Assembly: GCA_950097015.1 (NCBI GenBank)
Contig: CATNEN010000038.1
Coordinates: forward strand, 10,933,501 to 10,997,500
Direction: 5' to 3'
Length of the DNA: 64,000 nt
DNA from: Macrostomum hystrix
Taxonomy: Eukaryota; Platyhelminthes; Macrostomidae
Part shown: piece after piece, positions 34,634 to 47,100 of the stretch
How the letters are laid out: every line of letters starts with the position of its first letter
Numbering within the stretch: the stretch's first letter is position 1
Made by a program: the position numbers and the translations under genes
The notes under the pieces: model-generated
What the model was told of the DNA's origin: nothing
Seen by the model: only the letters and a program-made list of their open reading frames with translations
The model's database searches: none

Positions 34634-36369
34634 GACGAAGCATCGCGGCATACGTTTGCGACTGTTCGGAGGTCGGCATAGGCAGCAACAGAAGCAGCAG
34701 CAGCAGCAGCGGCAGCAGGAACTTCTACAACAGCAACAGCAACTGCAGCTGCAACAGCAGCAGCAACTGTTGCAACTTCGGCGTCAAGTCTCAGCTGGAA
34801 GTGCCGGTCCCACTGAAGACATGTGTACTTCGGTTTCCCGGCACTCGCTGATCCAACTGCAGCAGCAGCATCAGCATCAGCAGCAGTACCCGTACAGTTA
34901 CCAGAGCCAGTACCAAAGCACCTGGCGCTACAGCTCAGTCTCCGAGCTCAGCAGAATCCGTGAGACGTCAGTCGATGGTGTCGGGTTCTCCAGCTTCTTG
35001 CCTAGGCAGAAGGTGAGTGCGATATGTGCGCCCTTCTTCTATTAATGACCAAGGAGCACACAGACAAAACTCTTTGAAAAATCACTTATCATTCAGGAGC
35101 AGCAGAAGCAGCAGCAGCAGCAGTCGCAGTACTCGACTCTGCCTCACATTCGACATCCGCGCCAGACGGCCACTTCAACAGCCGTCAGCGGCGGAGCCAA
35201 CGGCAGCCGTCACTCGTCGGCATTTTCACCGTTCGACTCGAAGTCTTCAGCGTTTCCTAGAAATCGCAGCCGCTCTGTTGCCATCCTGTCAAACGCCGCC
35301 TCATCTTCGTCGTTGTCAATGACAACAATCGGGGCTTCCGGACCAACCTACGATAGCGACCTGCTGGCTGCCAGCCTGCTGCAGGTGGCCCAGAAGCTGC
35401 GCCGCTGCTCAGACGACCTGCTGGGCAAGCTTCGGCGCAGTCGGCACCTGAGTCGCACGCCGAGCCCCGCTGAGGAGCTGCTGCTCCGCCAGAGAAGCCT
35501 GGACGGCGGCAGCGTCGGTGGAGGCGCTGGCATTCGATTGCCGGAGACCTTGCACTGCTGCATTCACAACCTTCGCGCTGTGCAGTACCAGCTGAATTGT
35601 GAGCTGCTTGGTTTCTCGAGACCATTGGTGAAAGTATCTGCCACTCTGAGGGGTGCCAGGCAGAGCGGCTAACGAGTTTGCCTCTCGCACCAATGTTCGC
35701 GGGGAGGCTACATTCGATTCGGGCGCAGCCGCTGAGAGTTGGCTTCAGGGCTTGTCGTGTCGTGCAATTCACTCCCTTGAGGGCCCACGTCCAAGGCACA
35801 GTGCGAGTGTACACTGCCTGACGATGCGAAAGTCAGGGCAGGTGTACACACCTGTGTGAGCGCGTGTCAGCGTACAGTATCTGTGTGCGTGTGTGCTCAG
35901 GAAGTCAGCGAAATGGGCAGAATCGCCTCTTCGCTGGCTGCGAGTCTGGTGTCACCAAACGATGTGCCATTGCCTGCTGCCCTCGAGCAAATATTATTGT
36001 TATTATTACATCAACCACTCTGCACTTTCCACTAGTGGAGTATTTATGTTGCTATGGCAACCCAATTTAGCTTGTATCTCGTAGCCCATCTGTTTTGACT
36101 TCTTACCAAAAGGTCGGGAGTTCGATTCGCAGTCTAACAGAACTAATTTATGTCTCGTTCGTTGTCAAGGTAATCGCTGTCGAATTCCCATTCCATTCGC
36201 AGTGATTGAGCACGCCATATTTCCTCAGGCCAAGAGCGGCCGCAACTCGGCCCTGGGCAGCTGCTCAGAGTCCGAGTACCTGATGGAGCGGGACAGAATC
36301 CACGGCGAGCTGCGCGGATTTCGGCCAATCGATCCGGCTGGGGGGCAGCAGCAGCAGAACTACTCATAG
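32590..36369 (+). CDS. Gln-rich protein of unknown family, five exons
   Basis: Exons 32590-32725, 33217-34109, 34524-35012, 35097-35627 and 36229-36369 join in phase into 729 residues. Poly-Gln blocks occur in exons 1-4. Exon 2 also has an acidic segment (YADEEAVDDI, YADEDGNEDE). Exon 4 encodes a better-ordered region: a predicted helix around SDLLAASLLQVAQKLRRCSD, and an ETLHCCIHNLRAVQYQLN segment. The C-terminal exon reads SESEYLMERDRIHGELRGF and ends QQQQNYS. No family is recognised; a nuclear or scaffold role would be a guess. The frame is open upstream of the chosen ATG to at least 32480, and GAGCAG|GT near 32484 resembles an acceptor, so more 5' exons are possible. Donors are mostly GTGAGT-like except GTTAAT after exon 2. 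A polyA signal is at 36676-36681. Confidence 0.65.
32785..33178. repeat. Minisatellite, 16-bp unit, intron 1 of Gln-rich gene
   Basis: The unit is AAATCCCAATTCATAG (16 bp), heterogeneous at first and becoming homogeneous at 33070-33170. It lies between donor CCG|GTGAGT and acceptor CCTCAG. Confidence 0.93.
34124..34465. mobile_element. Inverted pair of D1 SINE fragments in intron 2 of Gln-rich gene
   Basis: 34124-34345 matches D1 in minus orientation (GGCAATTCTGCCCATTTTGC, GTCAGGCAGTGTACACTCTC). 34380-34465 resembles D1 in plus orientation (CATGAGTGCCGACCCCAAAG, then CCTCCTCGTTGGCTGC). The two form a diverged foldback. Confidence 0.5.
35657..35982 (+). mobile_element. D1-family SINE in intron 4 of Gln-rich gene
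   Basis: The head has GGCAGAGCGGCTAACGAG, and the body has GTGTACACTGCCTGACGATG and TCAGCGAAATGGGCAGAATC. Same orientation as the gene. It begins about 30 bases after the exon 4 donor. Confidence 0.7.
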
Positions 36370-36675
36370 TAGCTTAATCGCGAGCGCACGAGTTTTTTTA
36401 ATTTAGTTTTCTGAATGGTCTTTCCTTATTGAACACTTTTCTAAGCTCGATCGCCTGAAAAGCGATTCTGCCGAAATTTTGAGCACACTTCATGGATTCA
36501 AACTGCTCAGACTTTCAGATTGTCAGGCGGTGTACAACTTGATTTTCCTGTAGTGTCACTAATCTTTTAATAATATTAATCATGCTTTTCAATCCCATTC
36601 TGAAAGTTTAGCATGTAGTCCGCTTTTGATAATCCGTGTGATCCCAACAAAATTTCGTGCTAAAACTACATAAAA

Positions 36676-36681
36676 AATAAA
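36676..36681 (+). promoter_or_regulatory. Candidate polyadenylation signal of the Gln-rich gene
   Basis: AATAAA about 310 bp after the stop codon at 36367-36369. It is the first such hexamer downstream of the stop that I noticed. Confidence 0.45.
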
Positions 36682-36799
36682 CTTTTGCTTTTTCTGCTGC
36701 TTATAGTAGTGAGTGAAAGCGCAGGTAAAAACTCGTGTTTTCTTAGTCCTGTTTGAAGACTTCGCTCAGAGATTCTTAAGATTTAACCATGCGATTCCG

Positions 36800-39676
36800 T
36801 AATTCTGGCTGCAATTTTTCTATTTCAACTCTTGCTGCGAATCTAGTATCAACTCTTGCTGTGATTCTAGACTCGTGCTGCGATTCTATTATCAATTCTT
36901 GCTTCGATTCTAGTATCAACTCTTGCTGCGATTCTAGTATCAACTCTTGCTGTGATTCTAGACTCTTGCTGCGATTCTAGTATCAACTCTTGCTGCGATT
37001 CTAGTATCAACTCTTGCTGCGATTCTAGTATCAGCTCTTGCTGTGATTCTAGACTCTTGCTGCGATTCTAGTATCAACTCTTGCTGCGATTCTAGTATCA
37101 ACTCTTGCTGCGATTCTAGTATCAGCTCTTGCTGTGATTCTAGACTCTTGCTGCGATTCTAGTATCAACTCTTGCTGCGATTCTAGTATCAACTCTTGCT
37201 GTTTTTCTAGACTCTTGCTGCGATTCTAGTATCAAATCTTGCTGCGATTCTAGTATCAACTCTTGCTGTGATTCTAGACTCTTGCTGCGATTCTAGTATC
37301 AACTCTTGCTGCGATTCTAGTATCAACTCTTGCTGCGATTCTAGTATCAGCTCTTGCTGTGATTCTAGACTCTTGCTGCGATTCTAGTATCAACTCTTGC
37401 TGCGATTCTAGTATCAACTCTTGCTGTGATTCTAGACTCTTGCTGCGATTCTATTATCAATTCTTGCTGCGATTCTAGTATTAAATCTTGCTGCGATTCT
37501 AGTATCAACTCTTGCTGCGATTCTAGTATCAACTCTTGCTGCGATTCTAGTATTAAATCTTGCTGCGATTCTAGTATCAACTCTTGCTGCGATTCTAGTA
37601 TCAACTCTTGCTGCGATTCTAGACTCTTGCTGCGATTCTAGTATCAACTCTTGCTGCGATTCTAGTATCAACTCTTGCTGCGATTCTAGTATCAACTCTT
37701 GCTGCGATTCTAGTATCAACTCTTGCTGCGATTCTAGTATCAACTCTTGCTGCGATTCTAGTATCAACTCTTGCTGCGATTCTAGTGTCAACTCTTGCTG
37801 CGATTCTAGTATCAACTCTTGCTGCGAATCTAGTATCAACTCTTGCTGTGATTCTAGACTCTTGCTGCGATTCTAGTATCGACTCTTGCTGCGATTCTAG
37901 TGTCACTCTTGCTGTGATTCTAGACTCTTGCTGCGATTCTATTATCAATTCTTGCTGCGATTCTAGTATTAAATCTTGCTGCGATTCTAGTATCAACTCT
38001 TGCTGCGATTCTAGTATCAACTCTTGCTGCGATTCTAGTATTAAATCTTGCTGCGATTCTAGTATCAACTCTTGCTGCGATTCTAGTATCGACTCTTGCT
38101 GTGATTCTAGTGTCACTCGTGCTGCGATTCTAGTATCAACTCTTGCTGCGATTCTAGACTCGTGCTGCGATTCTATTATCAATTCTTGCTTCGATTCTAG
38201 TATCAACTCTTGCTGCGATTCTAGTATCAACTCTTGCTGTGATTCTAGACTCTTGCTGCGATTCTAGTATCAACTCTTGCTGCGATTCTAGTATCAACTC
38301 TTGCTGCGATTCTAGTATCAGCTCTTGCTGTGATTCTAGACTCTTGCTGCGATTCTAGTATCAACTCTTGCTGCGATTCTAGTATCAACTCTTGCTGCGA
38401 TTCTAGTATCAGCTCTTGCTGTGATTCTAGACTCTTGCTGCGATTCTAGTATCAACTCTTGCTGCGATTCTAGTATCAACTCTTGCTGTTTTTCTAGACT
38501 CTTGCTGCGATTCTAGTATCAAATCTTGCTGCGATTCTAGTATCAACTCTTGCTGTGATTCTAGACTCTTGCTGCGATTCTAGTATCAACTCTTGCTGCG
38601 ATTCTAGTATCAACTCTTGCTGCGATTCTAGTATCAGCTCTTGCTGTGATTCTAGACTCTTGCTGCGATTCTAGTATCAACTCTTGCTGCGATTCTAGTA
38701 TCAACTCTTGCTGTGATTCTAGACTCTTGCTGCGATTCTATTATCAATTCTTGCTGCGATTCTAGTATTAAATCTTGCTGCGATTCTAGTATCAACTCTT
38801 GCTGCGATTCTAGTATCAACTCTTGCTGCGATTCTAGTATTAAATCTTGCTGCGATTCTAGTATCAACTCTTGCTGCGATTCTAGTATCAACTCTTGCTG
38901 CGATTCTAGACTCTTGCTGCGATTCTAGTATCAACTCTTGCTGCGATTCTAGTATCAACTCTTGCTGCGATTCTAGTATCAACTCTTGCTGCGATTCTAG
39001 TATCAACTCTTGCTGTGATTCTAGACTCTTGCTGCGATTCTAGTATCAACTCTTGCTGCGATTCTAGTGTCAACTCTTGCTGCGATTCTAGTATCAACTC
39101 TTGCTGCGAATCTAGTATCAACTCTTGCTGTGATTCTAGACTCTTGCTGCGATTCTAGTATCGACTCTTGCTGCGATTCTAGTGTCACTCTTGCTGTGAT
39201 TCTAGACTCTTGCTGCGATTCTATTATCAATTCTTGCTGCGATTCTAGTATTAAATCTTGCTGCGATTCTAGTATCAACTCTTGCTGCGATTCTAGTATC
39301 AACTCTTGCTGCGATTCTAGTATTAAATCTTGCTGCGATTCTAGTATCAACTCTTGCTGCGATTCTAGTATCGACTCTTGCTGCGATTGTAGTATCGACT
39401 CTTGCTGTGATTCTAGTGTCACTCGTGCTGCGATTCTAGTATCAACTCTTGCTGCGATTCTAGTATCAACTCTTGCTGCGATTGTAGTATCGACTCTTGC
39501 TGTGATTCTAGTGTCACTCGTGCTGCGATTCTAGTATCAACTCTTGCTGCGATTCTAGTATCAACTCTTGCTGCGATTGTAGTATCGACTCTTGCTGTGA
39601 TTCTAGTGTCACTCGTGCTGCGATTCTAGTATCAACTCTTGCTGCGATTCTAGTATCAACTCTTGCTGCGGTTCTC
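36800..39676. repeat. Minisatellite with higher-order structure, 24-bp unit
   Basis: The unit is CTCTTGCTGCGATTCTAGTA followed by TCAA (24 bp). A second-level repeat of about 1287 bp is clear: the variant pattern from about 36871 (GACTCGTGCTGCGATTCTAT) recurs from 38157, and 37426 onward matches 38713 onward. All ORFs here (Ser-Cys-Cys-Asp or Glu-Ser-Gln-Gln patterns) are repeat read-through. Confidence 0.95.
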
Positions 39677-40245
39677 GCAAATACTAATGATATGCAGAAT
39701 TAAATGTTCCTTAAGTTCTATATTTAAAACTCCAGGTCTCAAAGCTATTATTCTCACTAAATTCACTCTTAACTTGTACGAGCTACCTGGAACAATTGCA
39801 ACAAAACGTGACCTGGACTTGTAGGATATTCTCGATACGATCGAATTTCTTTTTTTCTGATTCAGCTAGCTGGGCCTGACGTGTCAAAAACTGAAAATTT
39901 GTTTGAAATTCAACACTTTTTATGACAAAGATGCCGGTCTGAGTTGTGTCGCTTCGTTTTTAATCTTTGCTGCATGACACAAAGCAGAGTGCCTTGACAG
40001 ATGCTCAATCCTAAAATACTAGACTGACTTTGTCTCGTGACCATTAAAAACATGATACTTTGAAAAACTATCTGGTTTAATCCGCATAAAAAATCTGACA
40101 TTTTGACAAAAACTGTATCTGGACATCGGGTCACAGACTTTAACAAAAATATGCCGGGTTGTGTGTCATGAGAGGGACTGGGAATTCTGTCAACGGGTAT
40201 TCTGCTGCAAACAGTAGTGCATACGATTCAAAAGCATCGATGAGT
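39677..40245. other. Spacer, nothing recognised
   Basis: Unique AT-rich sequence between two arrays. No exon signature is seen on either strand. Confidence 0.5.
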
Positions 40246-41095
40246 TGTTCAGTGCGTCAGATTAAAAGCGTTTGTGCAATCAACGTGCGTCAGATTGACA
40301 CCGTCCGTGCGATCATCGTGCGTCAGATTGACACCGTCCGTGCATTCATCGTGCGTCAGATTCAGCGTTTGTGCAATCAACGTGCGTCAGATAGATAAAC
40401 GTTTGTTTAATCATCGTGCGTCAGATTGACAGCATTTGTGCGATCAACGTGCGTCAGATTGACAGCATTTGTGCGATCAACGTGCGTCAGATAGATAAAC
40501 GTTTGTTTAATCATCGTGCGTCAGATTGACAGCATTTGTGCGATCAACGTGCGTCAGATAGATAAACGTTTGTTTAATCATCGTGCGTTAGATTTACATC
40601 GTCCGTGCAATCATCATGCGTCAGATTGACATCGTTCGTGCAATCATCGTGCGTCAGATTGACATCGTTCGTGCAATGATCGTTCGTCAGATTGAAAGCA
40701 TTTGTGCAATCAACGTGCGTCAGATAGATAAACGTTTGTTTAATCATCGTGCGTCAGATTTACATCGTCCGTGCATTCATCGTGCGTCAGATTCCGCGTT
40801 TGTGCAATCAACGTGCGTCAGATTGACAGCATTTGTGCAATCAACGTGCGTCAGATAGATAAACGTTTGTTTAATCATCGTGCGTTAGATTTACATCGTC
40901 CGTGCAATCATCGTGCGTCAGATTGACATCGTCCGTGCAATCATCGTGCGTCAGATTGACATCGTCCGTGCAATCATCGTGCGTCAGATTGAAAGCGTTT
41001 GTGCAATCCTCGTGCGTCAGATCGATTAACTTTTGTGCAATCATCGTGCGTCAGATTAATAATCGTCCGTGCAATCATTGTGTATCAGGTAAAAA
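40246..41095. repeat. Minisatellite, about 33-bp unit
   Basis: The unit is CGTGCGTCAGATTGACATCG followed by TCCGTGCAATCAT (33 bp), with several spacer-like variants (AGATAGATAAACGTTTGTTT). It lies immediately downstream of the RasGRP stop codon (minus strand). It is not a CRISPR array: the variable parts are themselves recurring variants. Confidence 0.92.
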
Positions 41096-41196
41096 GAGTT
41101 AGTGTGCGATTGTCATGCGTTAGATGACGATTCTGACAATCTTCATTCGGCCAGTTAAAACAGCACGCTGATCTGTTGTCCCGACCAGCTCCTAGC

Positions 41197-44100
41197 TCAA
41201 ACTTCCGTGTTCGACTGCAGCTTCAACGCGTTGCTCTGCTGCAGAATAAAGCTGAGCGTCTCGTGACGCATCCAGGCAATCTGGCGCCTCAGTTGGTCCA
41301 GGGTCTCTGTCTGGCTGCTGATCGTCTGGCTCAGCGAGGCGACATCGCTGCGCAACTTCTCATTCTCCTGCGCGATTCAGAAAAGTGGCCAAGAACGTAG
41401 TTTATTGTGGACTCAATGCTTTTAAGGCCCTCTGAGTTCTTTGTGGACCGGGCATACATTTTTCAGTAAGTGTGCCCCCTGAAAAAATACCTGAGAAACT
41501 CGGCTGATATCAGCAATGAAGCTTTCCGTCTCAGTCTGCACTTCGGTCTCTTTTCTGTTGGACAGCGGAGAAAGCGGCGAAGACGGAGCCGACGAGCCCG
41601 AGCCTGAGGTCGAAGCCGAGCCTAAAGCCGAGCCTGAAGCCGAGCCTGAAGCCGAGCCTGAACCTGAGCCTGAAGCCGAGCCTGAAGCTGAGCCTGAAGC
41701 CGAGCCTGAAGCCGAGCCTGAAGCCGAGCCAGAAACTGAACCTGAAGTCGAGCCTGAAGCTGAGCCTGAAGCCGAGCCTGAACCAAAGCATGAAGCCGAG
41801 CCTGAATAAGCAGAGCCTGAAGCCGAGCCTGAAGCCGAGCCTGAAGCCGAGCCCTTGCCATAGGATGAAGCTGAGACACCAGCACTATCTGAGTTCGAGC
41901 CTGAATTTTAATGGTTAGAGTAGGATATAGAATATAGAAACTGATGCAGCGAATTTTCTGTCGCTTGATAAGTTTATGTAAAAACGAGCCACACACCGTC
42001 AGTGGAGGAGTTGTGCCTGGCGCTGTGGCCGCGGCATTCGATGACAACGGCGTCTTTGCAGTGCTTGTGCACGCTGATGCCGCAGTCGCGGCACTTCCAG
42101 CCCTGCCGCCTGATGCCCCACAGCAGGCCGGCGCAGCGATCGCAGAAGGTCGGCCGGATGTAAGAGTTGGCGTGGAAATTGTGGCTGAAGCTCATCTTCA
42201 GCTCGGGAGAATTGACTCGGATAAAGTAGGCCTGCAGTTCCGACTTCGAGATGTGCCCGTCGCTGTGTTGGAGTGTTTCTCTGAGGAGCTAATTATCCAA
42301 CTTAGTGGCACAGCCATCCGGGAGGCTTTGCTTATTTAGACATTAGATGAATTTGGGATTGGGGTTGGTTGTTAGGAGTGGGGCTGGTGTAAGGAGTGGG
42401 ATTGGTGTAAGGAGTGGGATTGGTGTAAGGAGTGGGGTTGGTGTAAGGAGTGGGGTCGGTGAAAGGAGTGGGATTGGTGTAAGGAGTGGGATTGGTGTAA
42501 GGAGTGGGGTTGGTGTATGGAGTGGGGCTGGTGTAAGGAGTGGAGTTCGTGAAAGGAGTGGGGTTGGTGTAAGGAGTGGAGTTCGTGAAAGGAGTGGGGT
42601 TGGTGTAAGGAGTGGGGTTGATCTAAGGAGTGGGGTTGGTCTAAGGAGTGGGTGCTGTATGGAGTGGGTGGTGTATGGAGTGGGGTTGGTGTAAGGAGTG
42701 GGGTTGGTGTAAGGAGTGGGGTTGGTGTAAGGAGTGGGGTCGGTGTAAGGAGTGGGATTGGTGTAAGGAGTGGTGTTGGTGTATTGAGTGGGGCTGGTGT
42801 AAGGAGTGGAGTTCGTGAAAGGAGTGGGGTTGGTGTAAGGAGTGGGGTTGATCTAAGGAGTGGGGTTGGTCTAAGGAGTGGGTGCTGTATGGAGTGGGTG
42901 GTGTATGGAGTGGGGTTGGTGTAAGGAGTGGGGTTGGTGTAAGGAGTGGGGTTGGTGTAAGGAGTGGGGTCGGTGTAAGGAGTGGGATTGGTGTAAGGAG
43001 TGGTGTTGGTGTATGGAGTGGGGCTGGTGTAAGGAGTGGGGTTGGTCTAAGGAGTGGGTGGTGTATGGAGTGGGGGTGGTGTATGGAGTGGGGTTGGTGT
43101 AAGGAGTGGGGTTGGTGTATGGAGTGGGGTTGGTGTAAGGAGTGGGGTCGGTGTGTTAAACGCAAGAGCCCGTAATTAGAATTTCTCGTCCTTTATCTGA
43201 AAACTCACTTATCGGCGTCTAAAACTGGGAACGAGTCGATGAAAGGAAAATTCTCAGCCACCTGTTGAAACTCAGCCTCCGAGATGAGGCCGTCCTTGTC
43301 CTGATCGTAGACCCTGAAGACTGCCTAAAAAGTGGCGACTTTTTTATTTTCTTGCAGAGTTTGATAGAAAAAAATCAGCTCTTACCTCCACCATGCCGCA
43401 GGTGTGTCGCTGTGAAGTCGCTCTGTCCTGCCGCTGCGCGCCGGAGATCCACTGGGCGAACTTCACCGGCTTGGCGGAGTGGGCCGGCTGGCGGTGATGT
43501 TTGAAAGCGGTGAGATCAAATGATTCGTTGCAATTAGTATAAAATGATGTCAGTAATATTTTCCTAACGGGCTTCGACTCCAGCTGTAACTCTTTCTTCG
43601 ATTCCAGCTACATCTCTAGCTTCGATTCCAGCGGCTTCTCTAGCTTCGATTCCAGCTACATCTCTAGCTTCGATTCCAGCTACATCTCTAGCTTCGATTC
43701 CAGCGGCTTCTCTAGCTTCGATTCCAGCTACATCTCTAGCTTCGATTTGAGCGGCTTCTCTAGCTTCGATTTGAGCGGCTTCTCTAGCTTCGATTCCAGC
43801 GGCTTCTCTAGCTTCGATTCCAGCTAAATCTCTAGCTTCGATTCCAGCGGCTTCTCTAGCTTCGATTCCAGCTAAATCTCTAGCTTCGATTCCAGCGGCT
43901 TCTCTAGCTTCGATTCCAGCTAAATCTCTAGCTTCGATTCCAGCGGCTTCTCTAGCTTCGATTCCAGCTACATCTCTAGCTTCGATTTCAGCGGCTTCTC
44001 TAGCTTCGATTCCAGCTGCAGCTGTTGCTTCTATTCCAGCTGTAACTCTTACTTCGAGTCGAGCATTAACTCTTGCTTTGATTCAAGCTGCTGCTCTTGC

Positions 44101-47100
44101 AGCTTGCAGCGCAGGTGCGTTCGATGCTTGGCCAATGAAAAGAACTGGTTCCACTAACCCCATGAACTTTGCAATGTGACAGTATTATATCATAGTGATT
44201 ACTATTTTTAGCTGTCTTGTGTTAGCAGTGTAAACAATCGTTTACTTTAAAAATAAAAATGGAGCTTGGAAAAAAACTGGAGACACAGGCGGAAAATCCA
44301 CGGTTTTTCCAGGGCTATTCCGTGGAAAAGCGGGCCATTCGCATCTGATTGCAAACACGCAGAGTAGGAAAATGTGCATTCTTTGTGATAGTTCTTGGCT
44401 CTGTTCAGGTATTATAATTTTTTCACTAAGAATTAAGTAGCTTGCTGCAACTAATCAGCCCAGTTTGCTTAAATAATGTTTTTCGAGACTTGCAGAGTGT
44501 CGACTTGGGGACTGTCCGAGAAGGCGACGACGGCCCAGCCGACAGACGAGAAAGCGCTGATGACGGACCTTCGCTGCAGCTGCTGCGCTGTTCGATGCAT
44601 TCCCGACTCCGCGGGCGTCTGCCGCCTTTGCCTGGCCTGCGTGCAGGGCAAGCAGAACCCCACAGGCTTCATCTCGGTGAAGAACTTCATCTGCCATTGC
44701 AGCTGCCATCCTGACTATGGCACTAGACGAGAGATCGCCAATCTGTTTGTCTTCTGTCCCAACCGGAGCGACGGCTGCAGGAAGCAGGTGAAGCGGGAGG
44801 AGTCGGACGCTCACCTGAAGCGCTGCGACTACGAGAAGCTGAACTGCTAGCAGTGTCGGAAGTCAGTTCTCAAGAAGCAACTCAAAGCGCACCTGAGTGA
44901 CGAGTGCCAACGCAAACAGCTGACCGCCACGTCAGCGGTAAATTCTACTCAGCTTGAAGATGTGAGGCTTGAAGTCAGCAGAATTCACGACAATTTCAAG
45001 AAGCTGCAGTTGAATGTGTCCCACTGGGCCCACACAACTCTAGAGTGTGAGGATTCGGCAAGAACATTTGGTGGTACATCGAAAATGCGATAGTTGTTTA
45101 AAGAATTTCGACGAAAAGATTAGCAAGGTGGAGAATCTGAGCACAGATGGAAGCAGCCGCAGATCAGGAGCCTGCTCAGACATTGCAGCAGACGGGAATG
45201 CATCCATGGTATGAGGATTGGCCACTCAAGGCGCCTGTGTCATTCAGGATGGCCAATCTGAAAGACAGGGCTGGCGACGTTTCCAAGGTTGTGCGATTCG
45301 ACACAGGCAGCCAGCGACCTTTGAGTCGCGATGATTTATCCGTGTTCATCGGCGACGCCAAGTTTATCAGCATCGACCAGCTCGAGAACTCGGTTCGTCA
45401 AGTTCGTCAAGAATGACTGCTTCTACTTGGAGGTTGAAGTGAAACAAAGTAAACTTGTTACAGAAGCTCAAATATTTTATTCTAGCAGCCTCAATAGGCA
45501 CTCCTTGAATTGGCCATTCTAGGAGAAAGAAAAAAAATTGCTCTAGAAATTTCCCGAGCTCCATGGTGTCTATTTTTGTCGCCAAAAACAAGCACACATT
45601 TTTAGAAAACTGGCCCCCTTCATCCTTACATCAGAAAGGGTCATCTTTGCATCTGCTACTTCTGCGATTCAATCTAAATCTAGAGTTCCCAGGTGCAGCA
45701 GCTATTTTAAAGAAAAAGACAAACCGAGTGCAAAAGAATATGAAATTTTCCTTACCGAGCCAAGAATCCGAGGCTCGCGCAGTAGCGACAATTCGTAGAT
45801 GTCGTCCTCAGTATAGTGACACTCCAGCGACGGCTGTTCGGGAATCGCGTTTAGTTGTCGGCATGGAGTGAGGTTGGTGTTAAAGAGTGAGGTGTTGTCG
45901 GCAGGGAATGAGTTTGTCGTTCGGCATGGAGTGAGGCTGTCGGCAGGAAGTGAGGTTGTCGGCAGGGAGTGAGGTTGTCGGCAGGGAGTGAGATTACCGG
46001 TCGGCAGGGAGTGAGGTTGTCGGCAGGGAGTGAGGTTGTCGGCAGGGAGTGAGGTTGGTGTTAGGAAGTGAGGTTGTCGGTCGGCAGGGAGTGAGGTTGT
46101 CGGCAGGAAGTGAGGTTGTCAGATTTAGTACAGTTTTCATGGGCTGAGGTGGGTGAGGGGAGTGGCAGTAAAAATTGAGTCTGGTTAGAAAAACTAGAGC
46201 CTGACCTTGAGCATTGAGCACAGACTGACATTCTCCTCAACGGGCAGTGTATTGTGCTGCGCATCGATCAGCAGAGCCACCGTGTGAGACATTTTGCTGA
46301 GCTTCACGAAGTTTACGAACTGCAGCTGGCCTTGACTGATGCGATCTGGTAGGGCAGCGTTCAATTGTATCATGTCCTTGAGATGCACGGCTCTGAAATC
46401 GGATTTAGATTTTGTTAATCAAAGATGATGGTGTCCTGAAATCATTCATCGAGCATTATTTGTTTCGAAAAAACACTAGAAAACAACGGGGCTGCTCACA
46501 CAATGGGAATGCGAAAGTCGGTTTGCTCGGCGAATTCCTTTCGATACACCGAGAAATTGCTGGCCGATGACAGCAGGCGAACAAAATCGTCCAGAGTCTG
46601 AAATGGAATTTTTCAAATCGGTCGTGGGGTCGGGGGTTCGAATCTTAATTCGGGGAAGCAATTTGTGCTATTCAGGTGGGTGTGTTGAAGAGGCTTAGTG
46701 GTCACGGATTCCAGTCACTGATGAACCCTGTCAACCTACCGACTCGGAAACCACAGACTCCAGTCACTGATGAACCCTGTCAACCTACCGACTCGGAAAC
46801 CACAGACTCCAGTCACTGATGAACCCTGTCAACCTTCCGACTCGGAAACCACAAGTTGGCTAGCGAGATGTTATGATCTGTTAGATCTAGCTCGTTAGCA
46901 CAATAAGAATTGCAGGACAGCGGGCAATGGCACATCGTTTGGTGACACTAGATCAAATAGAAATTCTGCCCATTTCGCTGACTCCTGAGCACACACGCAC
47001 ACAGATACTGTACGCAGACACACGCTCACACAGGTGTGTACATCTGCCCTGACTTTCTCATCGTCAGGCAGTGTACAATTTCACTGCGCCTTAGAGGTTG

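Noticed and set aside
40246-41095. CRISPR-like look: about 33-bp repeats with short variable segments
   Set aside because: Eukaryotic context. The variable segments recur in the array and no cas genes exist. It is an ordinary minisatellite.
41516-41809. Plus-strand 97-codon ORF of Glu-Pro-Glu-Ala repeats
   Set aside because: Antisense to RasGRP exon 14, whose splice phases fit. The ORF exists because the 12-bp unit lacks stops on both strands.
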